The notes under the pieces were generated by a model. It saw only the letters and a list, made by a program, of their open reading frames with translations, was not told where the DNA came from and searched no databases. The position numbers and the translations under genes are program-made. A stretch of 39,175 nt of DNA from Actinomycetes bacterium (GTDB lineage Bacteria > Actinomycetota > Acidimicrobiia > Acidimicrobiales > JAMCPL01): positions 1 through 39,175 of the forward strand of contig JAJZWU010000015.1 in assembly GCA_021846515.1 (NCBI GenBank), read 5' to 3'. Shown here piece after piece: positions 32,927-39,175 of this stretch. The first letter of the stretch is position 1. Each line of letters begins with the position of its first letter.

Positions 32927-33514
32927 ATGCGACTATCCAAAAACGTATTGGGCGACCAGTTCGTCCCCAAAGTAAGTGACGGAACTTGTGAGTTGGAAAA
33001 ATGTATAGCAGACAACTACCAACGTGCCTTCCGGTCAGCGTATCTCATACTCGGCAACCAGGCCGATGCCGAAGAGGCTGTACAGGAGGCCTTCCTGCGT
33101 GCATGGAAATTCAGGGCATCCATAAGCAGGGAAACCAGCATAAAACCATGGCTTTACAGAGTTGTCATCAATTCCTGCTACTCCAAGCTCCGTAAAGTTG
33201 CAGCCAACCGTGACAATATAGCTACTGGCATCGATATCGACCGACTGCACTTCTCCCAGCCATCGTATACGGCATCTATTGAGCTTAAACAAGCCGTGCT
33301 GGCGGCCATCGAGGCATTACCGGCTCATCTGAGGGTACCGGTAGTGCTCCGCTACTATGTCGATTTACGCGAGAGGGAAATTTCCATAGCTATAAAGAAG
33401 CGCCCTGGAACCGTAAAATCACGTCTACATGAGGCCAGACGATTACTTGCAGAAAACCCAGCGTTACAGAGCATTACCAGACAAGACATACACGATGAAG
33501 AGGTAGGAAAATGA
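32927..33514 (+). CDS. ECF sigma factor (SigE-like)
   Basis: Region 2 (NQADAEEAVQEAFLRAWKF, then PWLYRVVINSCYSKLRK) and region 4 (ALPAHLRVPVVLRYYVDLRE, then GTVKSRLHEARRLL) are complete, giving a typical short ECF factor. The frame stays open back to a GTG at 32867, with ATGs at 32885, 32900 and 32927; the last is chosen because it is nearest the conserved region, but no ribosome site decides it. The stop overlaps the next gene (ATGA), whose product is a probable anti-sigma factor. About 250 nt upstream hold no gene; a lone TTGACA at 32794 has no convincing -10. Confidence 0.85.
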   Translation: MRLSKNVLGDQFVPKVSDGTCELEKCIADNYQRAFRSAYLILGNQADAEEAVQEAFLRAWKFRASISRETSIKPWLYRVVINSCYSKLRKVAANRDNIATGIDIDRLHFSQPSYTASIELKQAVLAAIEALPAHLRVPVVLRYYVDLREREISIAIKKRPGTVKSRLHEARRLLAENPALQSITRQDIHDEEVGK

Positions 33515-34671
33515 CAATGATAGATGAAGAGCTGTTGCGACGATATTTAGAGGAAGCTGCCGATACCGTAGATCCTCCGGAGAACAGTTTCGCAGAGATA
33601 TTGAGCGCTCTAAAGCAAGAGGATCACGAGAAGGATCCTGTGGATGATCCTGAGGTGCTGGAAGATGACCAGCTTGAGGATGGACAGAGAGACATGTGGC
33701 ATCCTTCGAGATCACATAGGTTGCCAGGCAGAGGAAAGCAGGTCTTGATGGGATCTGCAGTAGCCGTCATTTTGCTTGTACTGCTTATGGGGTACTTCGT
33801 TACCCGCCCGAAGCCAGCACATCAAGTCTCATCATCCACACGGATGGTACACAATAGCGCTTCACTGGCCTCTCCGGACAAAGCATACAACTACACTATC
33901 ACAGCGCCCTCTTCTGGCAGCTCTCGATCCCCTGCCGCCACCTCACAACCATCTACCCCCAGCTCACCAACTGTAGGCAGCCAGGGTACCTATGTAGAGA
34001 AGGTTGGATCGGTAGACCTAACCATAAAGAAGGGAACGCTGAATCAGGAAATTTCAAAACTTGGTTCTCTGGCAGCCGGTACCGGCGGTTTCGTAGCCTC
34101 CTCCCAGGTAAGTGAGTATATCCCAGGGGAAGCCCCACAAGCCAACATCACGCTCCAGGTTCCTGTGAATAGTTTTGAATCAACCGTCAACCAGGTTGTG
34201 CTTCTTGGAAAGGTCACCTCAATGACGACCAACGGCACTGACGTCACGGGGCAGTACGTTGATTTGCAGGCACGTATCAGTGCTTTGCAGGCAAGCCATC
34301 AGCAGTATATAGTGATCATGTCCAAAGCGCAGAGTATCAGCGACATACTTGCCGTGCAGGCACAGCTCGACAACATAGATTCTCAACTGGAGCAATTACA
34401 ACAACAGTTGCAATCGCTCCAGAGCCAGACCAGCTACTCCACGCTCACGGTCAACTTGTCAGAAACCTTACCCACCGTACATCACGCACCAGTTGTCAAG
34501 CGGCAAAATGGGTTTCTACGTGCTCTCGATAGCGCTTGGCGTTCCTTCGTCGGAGGGGTCGAGGGATTGATATCCATAAGCGGCGTATTGATATTTGTCT
34601 TATTGATCCTGGGCATTGTCGCAATAGGTGCGAAGTTTGCGTGGCGGGGCATCCAGAGGCGCCGCGTATAA
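33511..34671 (+). CDS. DUF4349 membrane protein, probable anti-sigma factor
   Basis: A cytoplasmic N-terminus of about 75 residues (MTMIDEELLRRYLEEAADTV onward, acidic) precedes a membrane span (about 76-96). The outer part has a Ser/Pro-rich linker and a DUF4349 domain (about 155-330: VEKVGSVDLTIKKG, VPVNSFESTVNQV, TGQYVDLQARISAL), including a coiled coil rich in Gln (about 280-310). A second span lies at about 352-378. Start overlap with the ECF sigma gene suggests that its N-terminus binds that sigma factor; no zinc motif is visible, so this rests on context. Its stop is directly followed by a transposase fragment. Confidence 0.75.
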   Translation: MTMIDEELLRRYLEEAADTVDPPENSFAEILSALKQEDHEKDPVDDPEVLEDDQLEDGQRDMWHPSRSHRLPGRGKQVLMGSAVAVILLVLLMGYFVTRPKPAHQVSSSTRMVHNSASLASPDKAYNYTITAPSSGSSRSPAATSQPSTPSSPTVGSQGTYVEKVGSVDLTIKKGTLNQEISKLGSLAAGTGGFVASSQVSEYIPGEAPQANITLQVPVNSFESTVNQVVLLGKVTSMTTNGTDVTGQYVDLQARISALQASHQQYIVIMSKAQSISDILAVQAQLDNIDSQLEQLQQQLQSLQSQTSYSTLTVNLSETLPTVHHAPVVKRQNGFLRALDSAWRSFVGGVEGLISISGVLIFVLLILGIVAIGAKFAWRGIQRRRV

Positions 34672-34672
34672 C

Positions 34673-34798
34673 GAAATCCGCGTCGACTTTCTTGCGGCCG
34701 CGTACCCGGGCTCTTCGTCCACCGTGTTTGCGGAACATGAGATGCCCGATCTTGCGCTCCACCTTTGGGCGGGTGTCCCGAAATTTGGGCCAAAGCCG
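34673..34798 (-). pseudogene. Transposase C-terminal fragment (IS1182-like)
   Basis: Minus-strand translation contains RPKVERKIGHLMFRKHGGRR, then ARVRGRKKVDADF, a hallmark of the C-terminal part of DDE transposases of the IS1182 type. Only about 42 residues remain. The segment is visibly richer in G+C than its neighbours, which supports foreign origin. It begins one base after the DUF4349 stop codon. Confidence 0.7.
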
Positions 34799-34820
34799 GG
34801 AGCATATGCCCGTAATTTGG

Positions 34821-35444
34821 TCAGTTGATACGTTTTCCGGCAAAATGTACAGCAATAACTCCCTCGGTTGGAAGCTCGTCGGGTATATGCGCTCCGACGA
34901 CAACACCGTAGCTTGCCTCACCAATTCCTCGCGCTAAAATTGATGCACGGTCTTTCGCCCGACTTACGTCCTGCTCGTCAATGGTAACTGATGCCTCTAC
35001 GACCAGCCATACTTTTTGCCCATCGCCTTTTGCGCTAGCAACGGCTATAGAGTTGGCAAGAATGGCGGTACGCGCTTCATCGACTGTCAGACGATTTGCT
35101 TCTACGGCCTCATCCAGCAACTTAATCAATTCGTTCTTATCCGGCATCCTGACATCCCTAAATGCTGGTTCCGAATAACCCAAGATGGTCGGGATATTTC
35201 GTATCACCTGTCTTTCGTATTCATTGCCCGAAAGATTACTAATATGGCCATCCAGCCGATCCATCCGCCCGTCCAGCTTATCGAATTTGCTTATTACCGA
35301 TGCCTGAAATGCCTTGACCGAATCGGCAAGCTCTCTTACCACTTCCGGTAGCCTGCGCAGTTCTTCATCAAGTATGACAGCCCGCATCTCTTCCGCCAAT
35401 GCGGGATCCGCTTTCATTTGCCGGATGATTTCCAAAGTATCCAT
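34821..35444 (-). CDS. Coiled-coil protein with PD-(D/E)XK-like C-terminus
   Basis: A helical N-terminus (about 1-75; VRELADSVKAFQASVISKFDKL and heptad-like LDGRMDRLDGHISNL) is followed by NEYERQVIRNIP, a helical region, and VWLVVEASVTIDEQDVSRAKDR (about 145-167), which resembles the core strand-helix of PD-(D/E)XK nuclease-like proteins common as conserved hypotheticals (DUF3782-like). A nuclease role is unproven: only the Glu of VVEAS and later Lys/Arg residues are visible. It is divergent from the ATPase gene at 35540, with 95 nt between them. Confidence 0.6.
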   Translation of the reverse strand: MDTLEIIRQMKADPALAEEMRAVILDEELRRLPEVVRELADSVKAFQASVISKFDKLDGRMDRLDGHISNLSGNEYERQVIRNIPTILGYSEPAFRDVRMPDKNELIKLLDEAVEANRLTVDEARTAILANSIAVASAKGDGQKVWLVVEASVTIDEQDVSRAKDRASILARGIGEASYGVVVGAHIPDELPTEGVIAVHFAGKRIN

Positions 35445-35539
35445 ACAGCTAGTCTACCATCCTTCCTGTAAGCATAACAGCAATGTGCAAATCGTAACTT
35501 ATACTTGCTATTTGCACACATTGACTGTAAGATTAACCT

Positions 35540-36718
35540 ATGATTACTCGTGATATCTGCACAGAGTTGATCCAGGCAGCAACTGAATACCCAGTAGTTA
35601 CTATCGTCGGGCCGCGCCAATCGGGGAAAAGTACGCTGGTTCAGTCATCGTTCCCAAAGAAGCCTTATTATTCCATGGAAGATCCTGACGTCAGGGCAGC
35701 TGCCGAATATGATCCTGTTGGTTTTCTAAGCAACATCAAAAACGGTGCTATCCTTGACGAAATTCAGCGCTTGCCTACGCTGCTCTCCTATCTCCAGGGC
35801 ATTGTAGACGAGGATAGCAGAGTGGGTCGTTTTATTCTAACCGGTAGCCGTCAGCCGTTGTTGCATGAAGCAATTAGCCAGTCCCTGGCGGGGCGTACTG
35901 CTGTGTTGACGCTATGGCCATTCTCGCTCCATGAACTTAGAAACTACTCCCCCAGCTTTGATCCCTTTGACTTAATGGTGCAAGGGTGTTTTCCCCGGGT
36001 ACATGAAAACCAGCTACTGCCCAGAAGGTTTTTTAACAGTTACCTGCAGATATATGTCGAACGCGACGTGCGCTCCTTAATCCAGGTACGAGACTTATCG
36101 CAATTCCAGAAATTCATGACCTTACTGGCCGCCAGAACAGGCCAGATTGTGAACTTCACTGCCATTTCCAACGACTGTGGTGTATCCACGACAACTATAC
36201 GACATTGGTTGAGTGCCTTAAGTGCTTCCTATGTCGTATTCGAGCTGCAACCGTACTCTGAAAATATACGTAAGCGAGTGGTGAGATCCCCAAAGGTCTA
36301 CTTTACAGACGTAGGTCTTGCAACATTCCTTCTCGGTATCACTACCCGTGATCAGGCTACTCATGACCCCCTAAGAGGCAACCTGTACGAGAACCTGGTC
36401 ATAGCCGACATAATGAAAGAGATATTTAATAGAGGGCTCCGGCCGGAATTGTATTTCTTTCGTGACAGCAGAGGTAATGAGGTAGACCTGCTGATCAAAG
36501 ACGGCAGGAGGCTTATGCCGATAGAGATAAAGTCTGCGGCGACCTTTACTCCTGATTGGCTAAAAGGACTGGATTATATCCATAGCCTGGGTTTGACGCA
36601 TCTCGAAAGAGGGGTGGTTCTCTACAACGGAGCAAAGTCCTTCAACCTCAATGGTACAAGAATCTTCAACCCAATCCAGTGCGCAAGTCTGTGGAATACA
36701 CTGTGGGAGGCCACCTAA
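35540..36718 (+). CDS. DUF4143-family AAA ATPase
   Basis: Walker A GPRQSGKST (about residues 24-32), a Walker B-like AILDEIQR (about 71-77) and the sensor-like FILTGSRQ (about 97-104) make an AAA ATPase domain. The C-terminal DUF4143 domain includes YFFRDSRGNEVDLLIKDG and PIEIKSA, which resembles a PD-(D/E)XK nuclease core (D, E-x-K). Proteins of this family are widespread in mobile gene pools, with no settled role. It is full length. It stands alone, between a nuclease-like gene and a transposase remnant. Confidence 0.88.
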   Translation: MITRDICTELIQAATEYPVVTIVGPRQSGKSTLVQSSFPKKPYYSMEDPDVRAAAEYDPVGFLSNIKNGAILDEIQRLPTLLSYLQGIVDEDSRVGRFILTGSRQPLLHEAISQSLAGRTAVLTLWPFSLHELRNYSPSFDPFDLMVQGCFPRVHENQLLPRRFFNSYLQIYVERDVRSLIQVRDLSQFQKFMTLLAARTGQIVNFTAISNDCGVSTTTIRHWLSALSASYVVFELQPYSENIRKRVVRSPKVYFTDVGLATFLLGITTRDQATHDPLRGNLYENLVIADIMKEIFNRGLRPELYFFRDSRGNEVDLLIKDGRRLMPIEIKSAATFTPDWLKGLDYIHSLGLTHLERGVVLYNGAKSFNLNGTRIFNPIQCASLWNTLWEAT

Positions 36719-36839
36719 GAGCGTGGGTCTAAATCCTGTTACGATGTGCTAGACTGGCTGGCTTCGGGCAGCAGATAGCCACCGTGTTGGGAAACGTCCC
36801 TAATTCCCCTGTAGTTCCCCCCATTTGCCGGACACTTTT

Positions 36840-37085
36840 TTATGCGGCTTCATGCCTACGCCTATTATACACAATTCCCACTTGCGCAAGCGTCCGGTGG
36901 ACGGTTGCGATTCCTTCAAGGGTCGAATGTAACCTGACGGTGTTGTAGCGATGTATCCAAGCATTGATGCATTTGGCCTCTGCTAATTGCAAACCTACAA
37001 CGATGCACGAGCTCCCGCTTTAGGCTGGACCAGAATGCTTCTGCAACACTGTTGTCAAAACATGTTGCTACACGCCCTACCGAAC
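36840..37085 (-). pseudogene. IS3-family transposase (OrfB) C-terminal remnant, frameshifted
   Basis: The minus strand encodes SVGRVATCFDNSVAEAFWSS and LKRELVHRCRFA, then after a shift of frame near 36985 continues as LAEAKCINAWIHRYNTVRLH with STLEGI and ends at a TAA at 36840. This is the last quarter of an IS3-type DDE transposase, including the third catalytic Glu region. The rest is absent. Beyond the stop, GTGTCCGGCAAATGGGG on the minus strand looks like an IS end. The upstream edge is an 18-G run. Confidence 0.8.
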
Positions 37086-37103
37086 GGGGGGGGGGGGGGG
37101 GGG
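37086..37103 (+). repeat. Poly-G run of 18
   Basis: Eighteen consecutive G residues sit at the truncated edge of the IS3 remnant. Such long runs are unstable in replication and hard to sequence, so the real length may differ. On the minus strand it would code for proline if translated. Confidence 0.7.
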
Positions 37104-37211
37104 TGACCGCCGCTTCAGTAAGGGACATCCCATTCCCTTTCGGGCACATCGGGCACATCAGCATTACATGAAAGGCCAGGCTGCCATACTAGAAGTAACA
37201 CCATTGTTAGC

Positions 37212-37230
37212 CGACACTGATAAAGTGTCG
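37212..37230. repeat. Short inverted repeat CGACACT/AGTGTCG
   Basis: Seven-bp perfect arms with the 5-nt loop GATAA, 63 nt before the cupredoxin-like gene. It could be a terminator relic, an operator or an IS end. The rest of 37104-37292 shows no gene; a TATCAT box 9 nt before the ATG at 37293 is a possible -10. Confidence 0.35.
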
Positions 37231-37292
37231 TTATGGTGTGCAAAATGGCGGTCGCTCTACAACCGTACGAAGTTGAGCTATCATGTTAATCT

Positions 37293-38375
37293 ATGGACAG
37301 CAGTTCATTAAGTAACCATCGGAGACTAATCGTGACAGTCGGCATACTGTGCCTGGCGGTTATCATAGCCGTAGTGCTTACGGTAGTATTTACCGTCGGA
37401 CACTCACAGGCAGGCAAAACAAAGGTCAATACCGAAAAACCATCTACTGTAGCCTACAGCGGACCGAGAACTTGGTATGTAGCTATTGGCACGCAGAGCC
37501 AAGGTGATATAAAAACCCGGAGTATTACCCTGACAGGTCTTTCATTTTACCCAAGCGTTATTACCATAGATGCCGGAGACACCATAACCTGGACGGTAGA
37601 GACAAAAGAACCCCAGACGGTGAGGTTCTTGAACAACGACCCTCCTCCCCCACCCTCAAGTGCTGTTGCCACTGCCCCTTTGGGTGGCCATACCTGCTGT
37701 GTACTTGGAGCGCCAGTCAGCTCGGGACTGCTTGCCACTCACCAGACTTATTCACTTACATTTACCACACCCGGTGTATACGATTACATAAGTGATACAA
37801 CCGAGGGAATGGAGGGGGTAGTAGATGTGCAGAACAAAGGAGTCTCCTATCCTGAATCCCAGCATTACCTTGATATGCTGTCAGTCAAAAAGGAACAGGC
37901 AGATCTTGCAGCCGCCCGCCAGATAGAGCATTCTCATATGAATGAGATCCTCTTATCGTTGCATGGTAAAAATGCCTCGGCGCAGATGAGCATATATGCA
38001 CCAATGGAAGCAAGAGAAGTGCTCTCCCCCAGCAACGGATCGAATGTAGAAGGCATTGCCAAAATAAGCAGCAGTTCGCAGGCTGTAGATGTATCGGTTG
38101 ATGCATACCGCCTTAGTCCAAATACAAACTACACCCTTGAGCTGGGAAGAGGGATCTGCTCTACAGCAAACAGTACTGCCAGTACAAACACTATAGCCAG
38201 CACCCAATCAGTTGCTGCTGCTAGCGGCTATGCACATATGACGTTAGACACTACCGTAACCAACCAGCCAGGTATACCGGTAGCAGGGTGGTTCGTTGCT
38301 GTCACAACCTCTTCCAACGCTGCAATGGTGGCATGCTCTAACATCTCTTATCACAATGTCGCAGTAGAATACTAA
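37293..38375 (+). CDS. Membrane-anchored cupredoxin-like protein lacking most copper ligands
   Basis: One membrane segment (about residues 11-33) anchors a protein facing outward. A cupredoxin-like domain covers about 55-180: SVITIDAGDTITWTVETKEP and the closing TFTTPGVYDYISDTTEGM. In copper-binding members these places read EPHTV and YLCxxHxGM; here His is Gln (EPQTV), Cys is Ser and the second His is Thr, and only Met remains. It probably binds no copper in the usual way. The last 180 residues form a second, beta-rich domain of unknown type. The stop overlaps the start of the alkyltransferase gene (TAATG), so the pair is coupled, an odd match. Confidence 0.75.
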   Translation: MDSSSLSNHRRLIVTVGILCLAVIIAVVLTVVFTVGHSQAGKTKVNTEKPSTVAYSGPRTWYVAIGTQSQGDIKTRSITLTGLSFYPSVITIDAGDTITWTVETKEPQTVRFLNNDPPPPPSSAVATAPLGGHTCCVLGAPVSSGLLATHQTYSLTFTTPGVYDYISDTTEGMEGVVDVQNKGVSYPESQHYLDMLSVKKEQADLAAARQIEHSHMNEILLSLHGKNASAQMSIYAPMEAREVLSPSNGSNVEGIAKISSSSQAVDVSVDAYRLSPNTNYTLELGRGICSTANSTASTNTIASTQSVAAASGYAHMTLDTTVTNQPGIPVAGWFVAVTTSSNAAMVACSNISYHNVAVEY

Positions 38376-38944
38376 TGGGACCAGGAGCAGAACATCAAGC
38401 CCAGTTGCATAGCTTGGCTGTATCTACCATCAAGACACCATGTGGCGATTTTGTCATCTTGGCCAATTCCGATGGGGTACTTGCAGCGGGGTTCGCCGAT
38501 AATCCGGAGTATCTTGTGTCGATGATCTCCCCCAAGTATGATCGTATATACATTCGTAAATCTACAACACACCCTGCAGCTGTGGCTGTTAATGACTACA
38601 TGGCAGGCGATCTACTTGCTTGCTCAAAGATACCGGTCATCCAAGATGGCTCTTTGTTCACCAAATCCGTATGGAAGAATCTCCTGGGAATAGCACCCGG
38701 ACAGGTAGCTTCATACAAAGCAATTGCCGAACAATGTGGTAGTCCATACGCGCAGCGTGCCGTTGGTAGTGCATGCTCCAGGAACAGGGCAGCAATATTC
38801 ATTCCATGTCATCGTGTAGTACCATCAAGCAGTGTGGTGGGTAAAGATGCATATGGAGCATCAAACAGAACGATAGGCAGATACGCCTATGGAACCGAGC
38901 GAAAGCAGTGGCTACTTTGCCACGAAGGTGCACTCATTGCTTAG
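38375..38944 (+). CDS. ogt: Methylated-DNA--protein-cysteine S-methyltransferase (O6-alkylguanine repair)
   Basis: The C-terminal domain has the active-site IPCHRVV (Cys near residue 147) and the helix-turn-helix/Arg-finger region SYKAIAEQCGSPYAQRAVGSACSRN. The protein transfers the alkyl group of O6-alkylguanine in DNA to its own Cys and is used once. The N-terminal half is a divergent Ada/Ogt-like domain. The ATG overlaps the preceding stop. The stop codon falls inside the 23-bp repeat at 38942-38964, so the natural end may have been altered by an insertion. Confidence 0.88.
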   Translation: MGPGAEHQAQLHSLAVSTIKTPCGDFVILANSDGVLAAGFADNPEYLVSMISPKYDRIYIRKSTTHPAAVAVNDYMAGDLLACSKIPVIQDGSLFTKSVWKNLLGIAPGQVASYKAIAEQCGSPYAQRAVGSACSRNRAAIFIPCHRVVPSSSVVGKDAYGASNRTIGRYAYGTERKQWLLCHEGALIA

Positions 38945-38964
38945 GAACGTGTCCCAGAACCTCC
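38942..38964. repeat. 23-bp inverted repeat, right copy
   Basis: It contains CGTGTCCCAGAACCTCC and is the reverse complement of 83-105 apart from one base. It supplies the alkyltransferase stop codon. See the left copy for interpretation. Confidence 0.5.
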
Positions 38965-39014
38965 CAGTGAACGACATCAGAAAGAGCATGCCACGGAACA
39001 CCGATATTAGCATG

Positions 39015-39044
39015 TACTATCGTTTATAGGTCTAAACGATAGTA
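39015..39044. repeat. 12-bp-stem inverted repeat
   Basis: TACTATCGTTTA pairs perfectly with TAAACGATAGTA across a 6-nt loop (TAGGTC). It lies between the alkyltransferase gene and the end of a minus-strand frame, so it may be a shared terminator, though no T run follows. It could also be a mobile-element feature. Confidence 0.5.
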
Positions 39045-39061
39045 TACTGGCTCTTCGGATT

Positions 39062-39175
39062 CTAGCGGGGCCAATACTCATCCAACCACGATTGAACCAA
39101 GTACCCGCCAGTTTGGTCTGCCAGCATAGAGTAGGGCTCGTATCCGGTAGTTCTTGAAATTCCGAAACCCAAATC
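39062..39175 (-). CDS. C-terminal end of an unidentified protein (runs off the window)
   Basis: The minus-strand frame is open from the window edge for 37 residues, including GYEPYSMLADQTGGYLVQSW, and stops at TAG. The composition looks protein-like. No family is recognised; given the neighbouring repeat at 38942, a transposase is one possibility. Confidence 0.35.
   Translation of the reverse strand, partial: DLGFGISRTTGYEPYSMLADQTGGYLVQSWLDEYWPR

Noticed and set aside
34821-36718. Nuclease-like gene and DUF4143 ATPase as a two-gene defence system
   Set aside because: They are divergent, both are common standalone conserved genes, and nothing else here supports joint action.

Overview
The window looks like a chromosomal stretch of an actinobacterium. 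The best guess is the class Acidimicrobiia, near the acidophilic, iron-oxidising Acidithrix/Ferrithrix type. This is inferred from secreted proteins built of PxRxxDTR repeats, 'VSCxxxxFC' repeats and IPT/TIG domains, an SCO6745-family protein, base composition near half G+C with many ATA codons, and an S53 (sedolisin) peptidase, a family usually active in acid. No rRNA, tRNA or CRISPR array was seen.

Region 1 (about 140-12550, all minus strand) reads, in transcription order: Cys-rich secreted lipoprotein; 1504-aa S53 peptidase with an inserted propeller-like domain; TerY-like vWA protein; PP2C phosphatase; Hanks-type kinase with a zinc ribbon; single-span membrane protein; a second Cys-rich secreted protein paralogous to the first; and an FHA-HTH protein. 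The vWA, PP2C and kinase genes overlap at their ends and form a TerY-P triad. The layout suggests a phosphorylation module that controls, or reports on, a set of envelope and secreted proteins.

Region 2 (12550-16650) holds a decayed repeat-protein fragment, an NB-ARC/TPR/SARP-type regulator split by a frameshift in a CT dinucleotide run, and a Phd-type antitoxin whose VapC partner survives only as a C-terminal stub.

Region 3 (16650-29140, plus strand) carries a 866-aa secreted repeat protein with a good promoter, an O-antigen-ligase-like membrane protein, an SCO6745-family protein, a polysaccharide deacetylase, an 818-aa secreted PxRxxDTR/Kelch protein, and a 794-aa polypeptide that joins an ECF sigma factor, a zinc anti-sigma motif, a membrane span and a large extracellular domain. 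It reads as a surface or envelope locus with its own regulator.

Region 4 (29200-39175) is mixed: an MFS exporter, a translationally coupled membrane-protein pair, a complete VapBC-type toxin-antitoxin pair, an ECF sigma factor coupled to a DUF4349 membrane protein (probable anti-sigma), a transposase scrap, a nuclease-like coiled-coil protein, a DUF4143 ATPase, an IS3-type transposase remnant beside an 18-G run, a cupredoxin-like protein that has lost most copper ligands, and an O6-alkylguanine-DNA alkyltransferase. A 23-bp sequence occurs near both window ends in inverted orientation and may be a mobile-element end.
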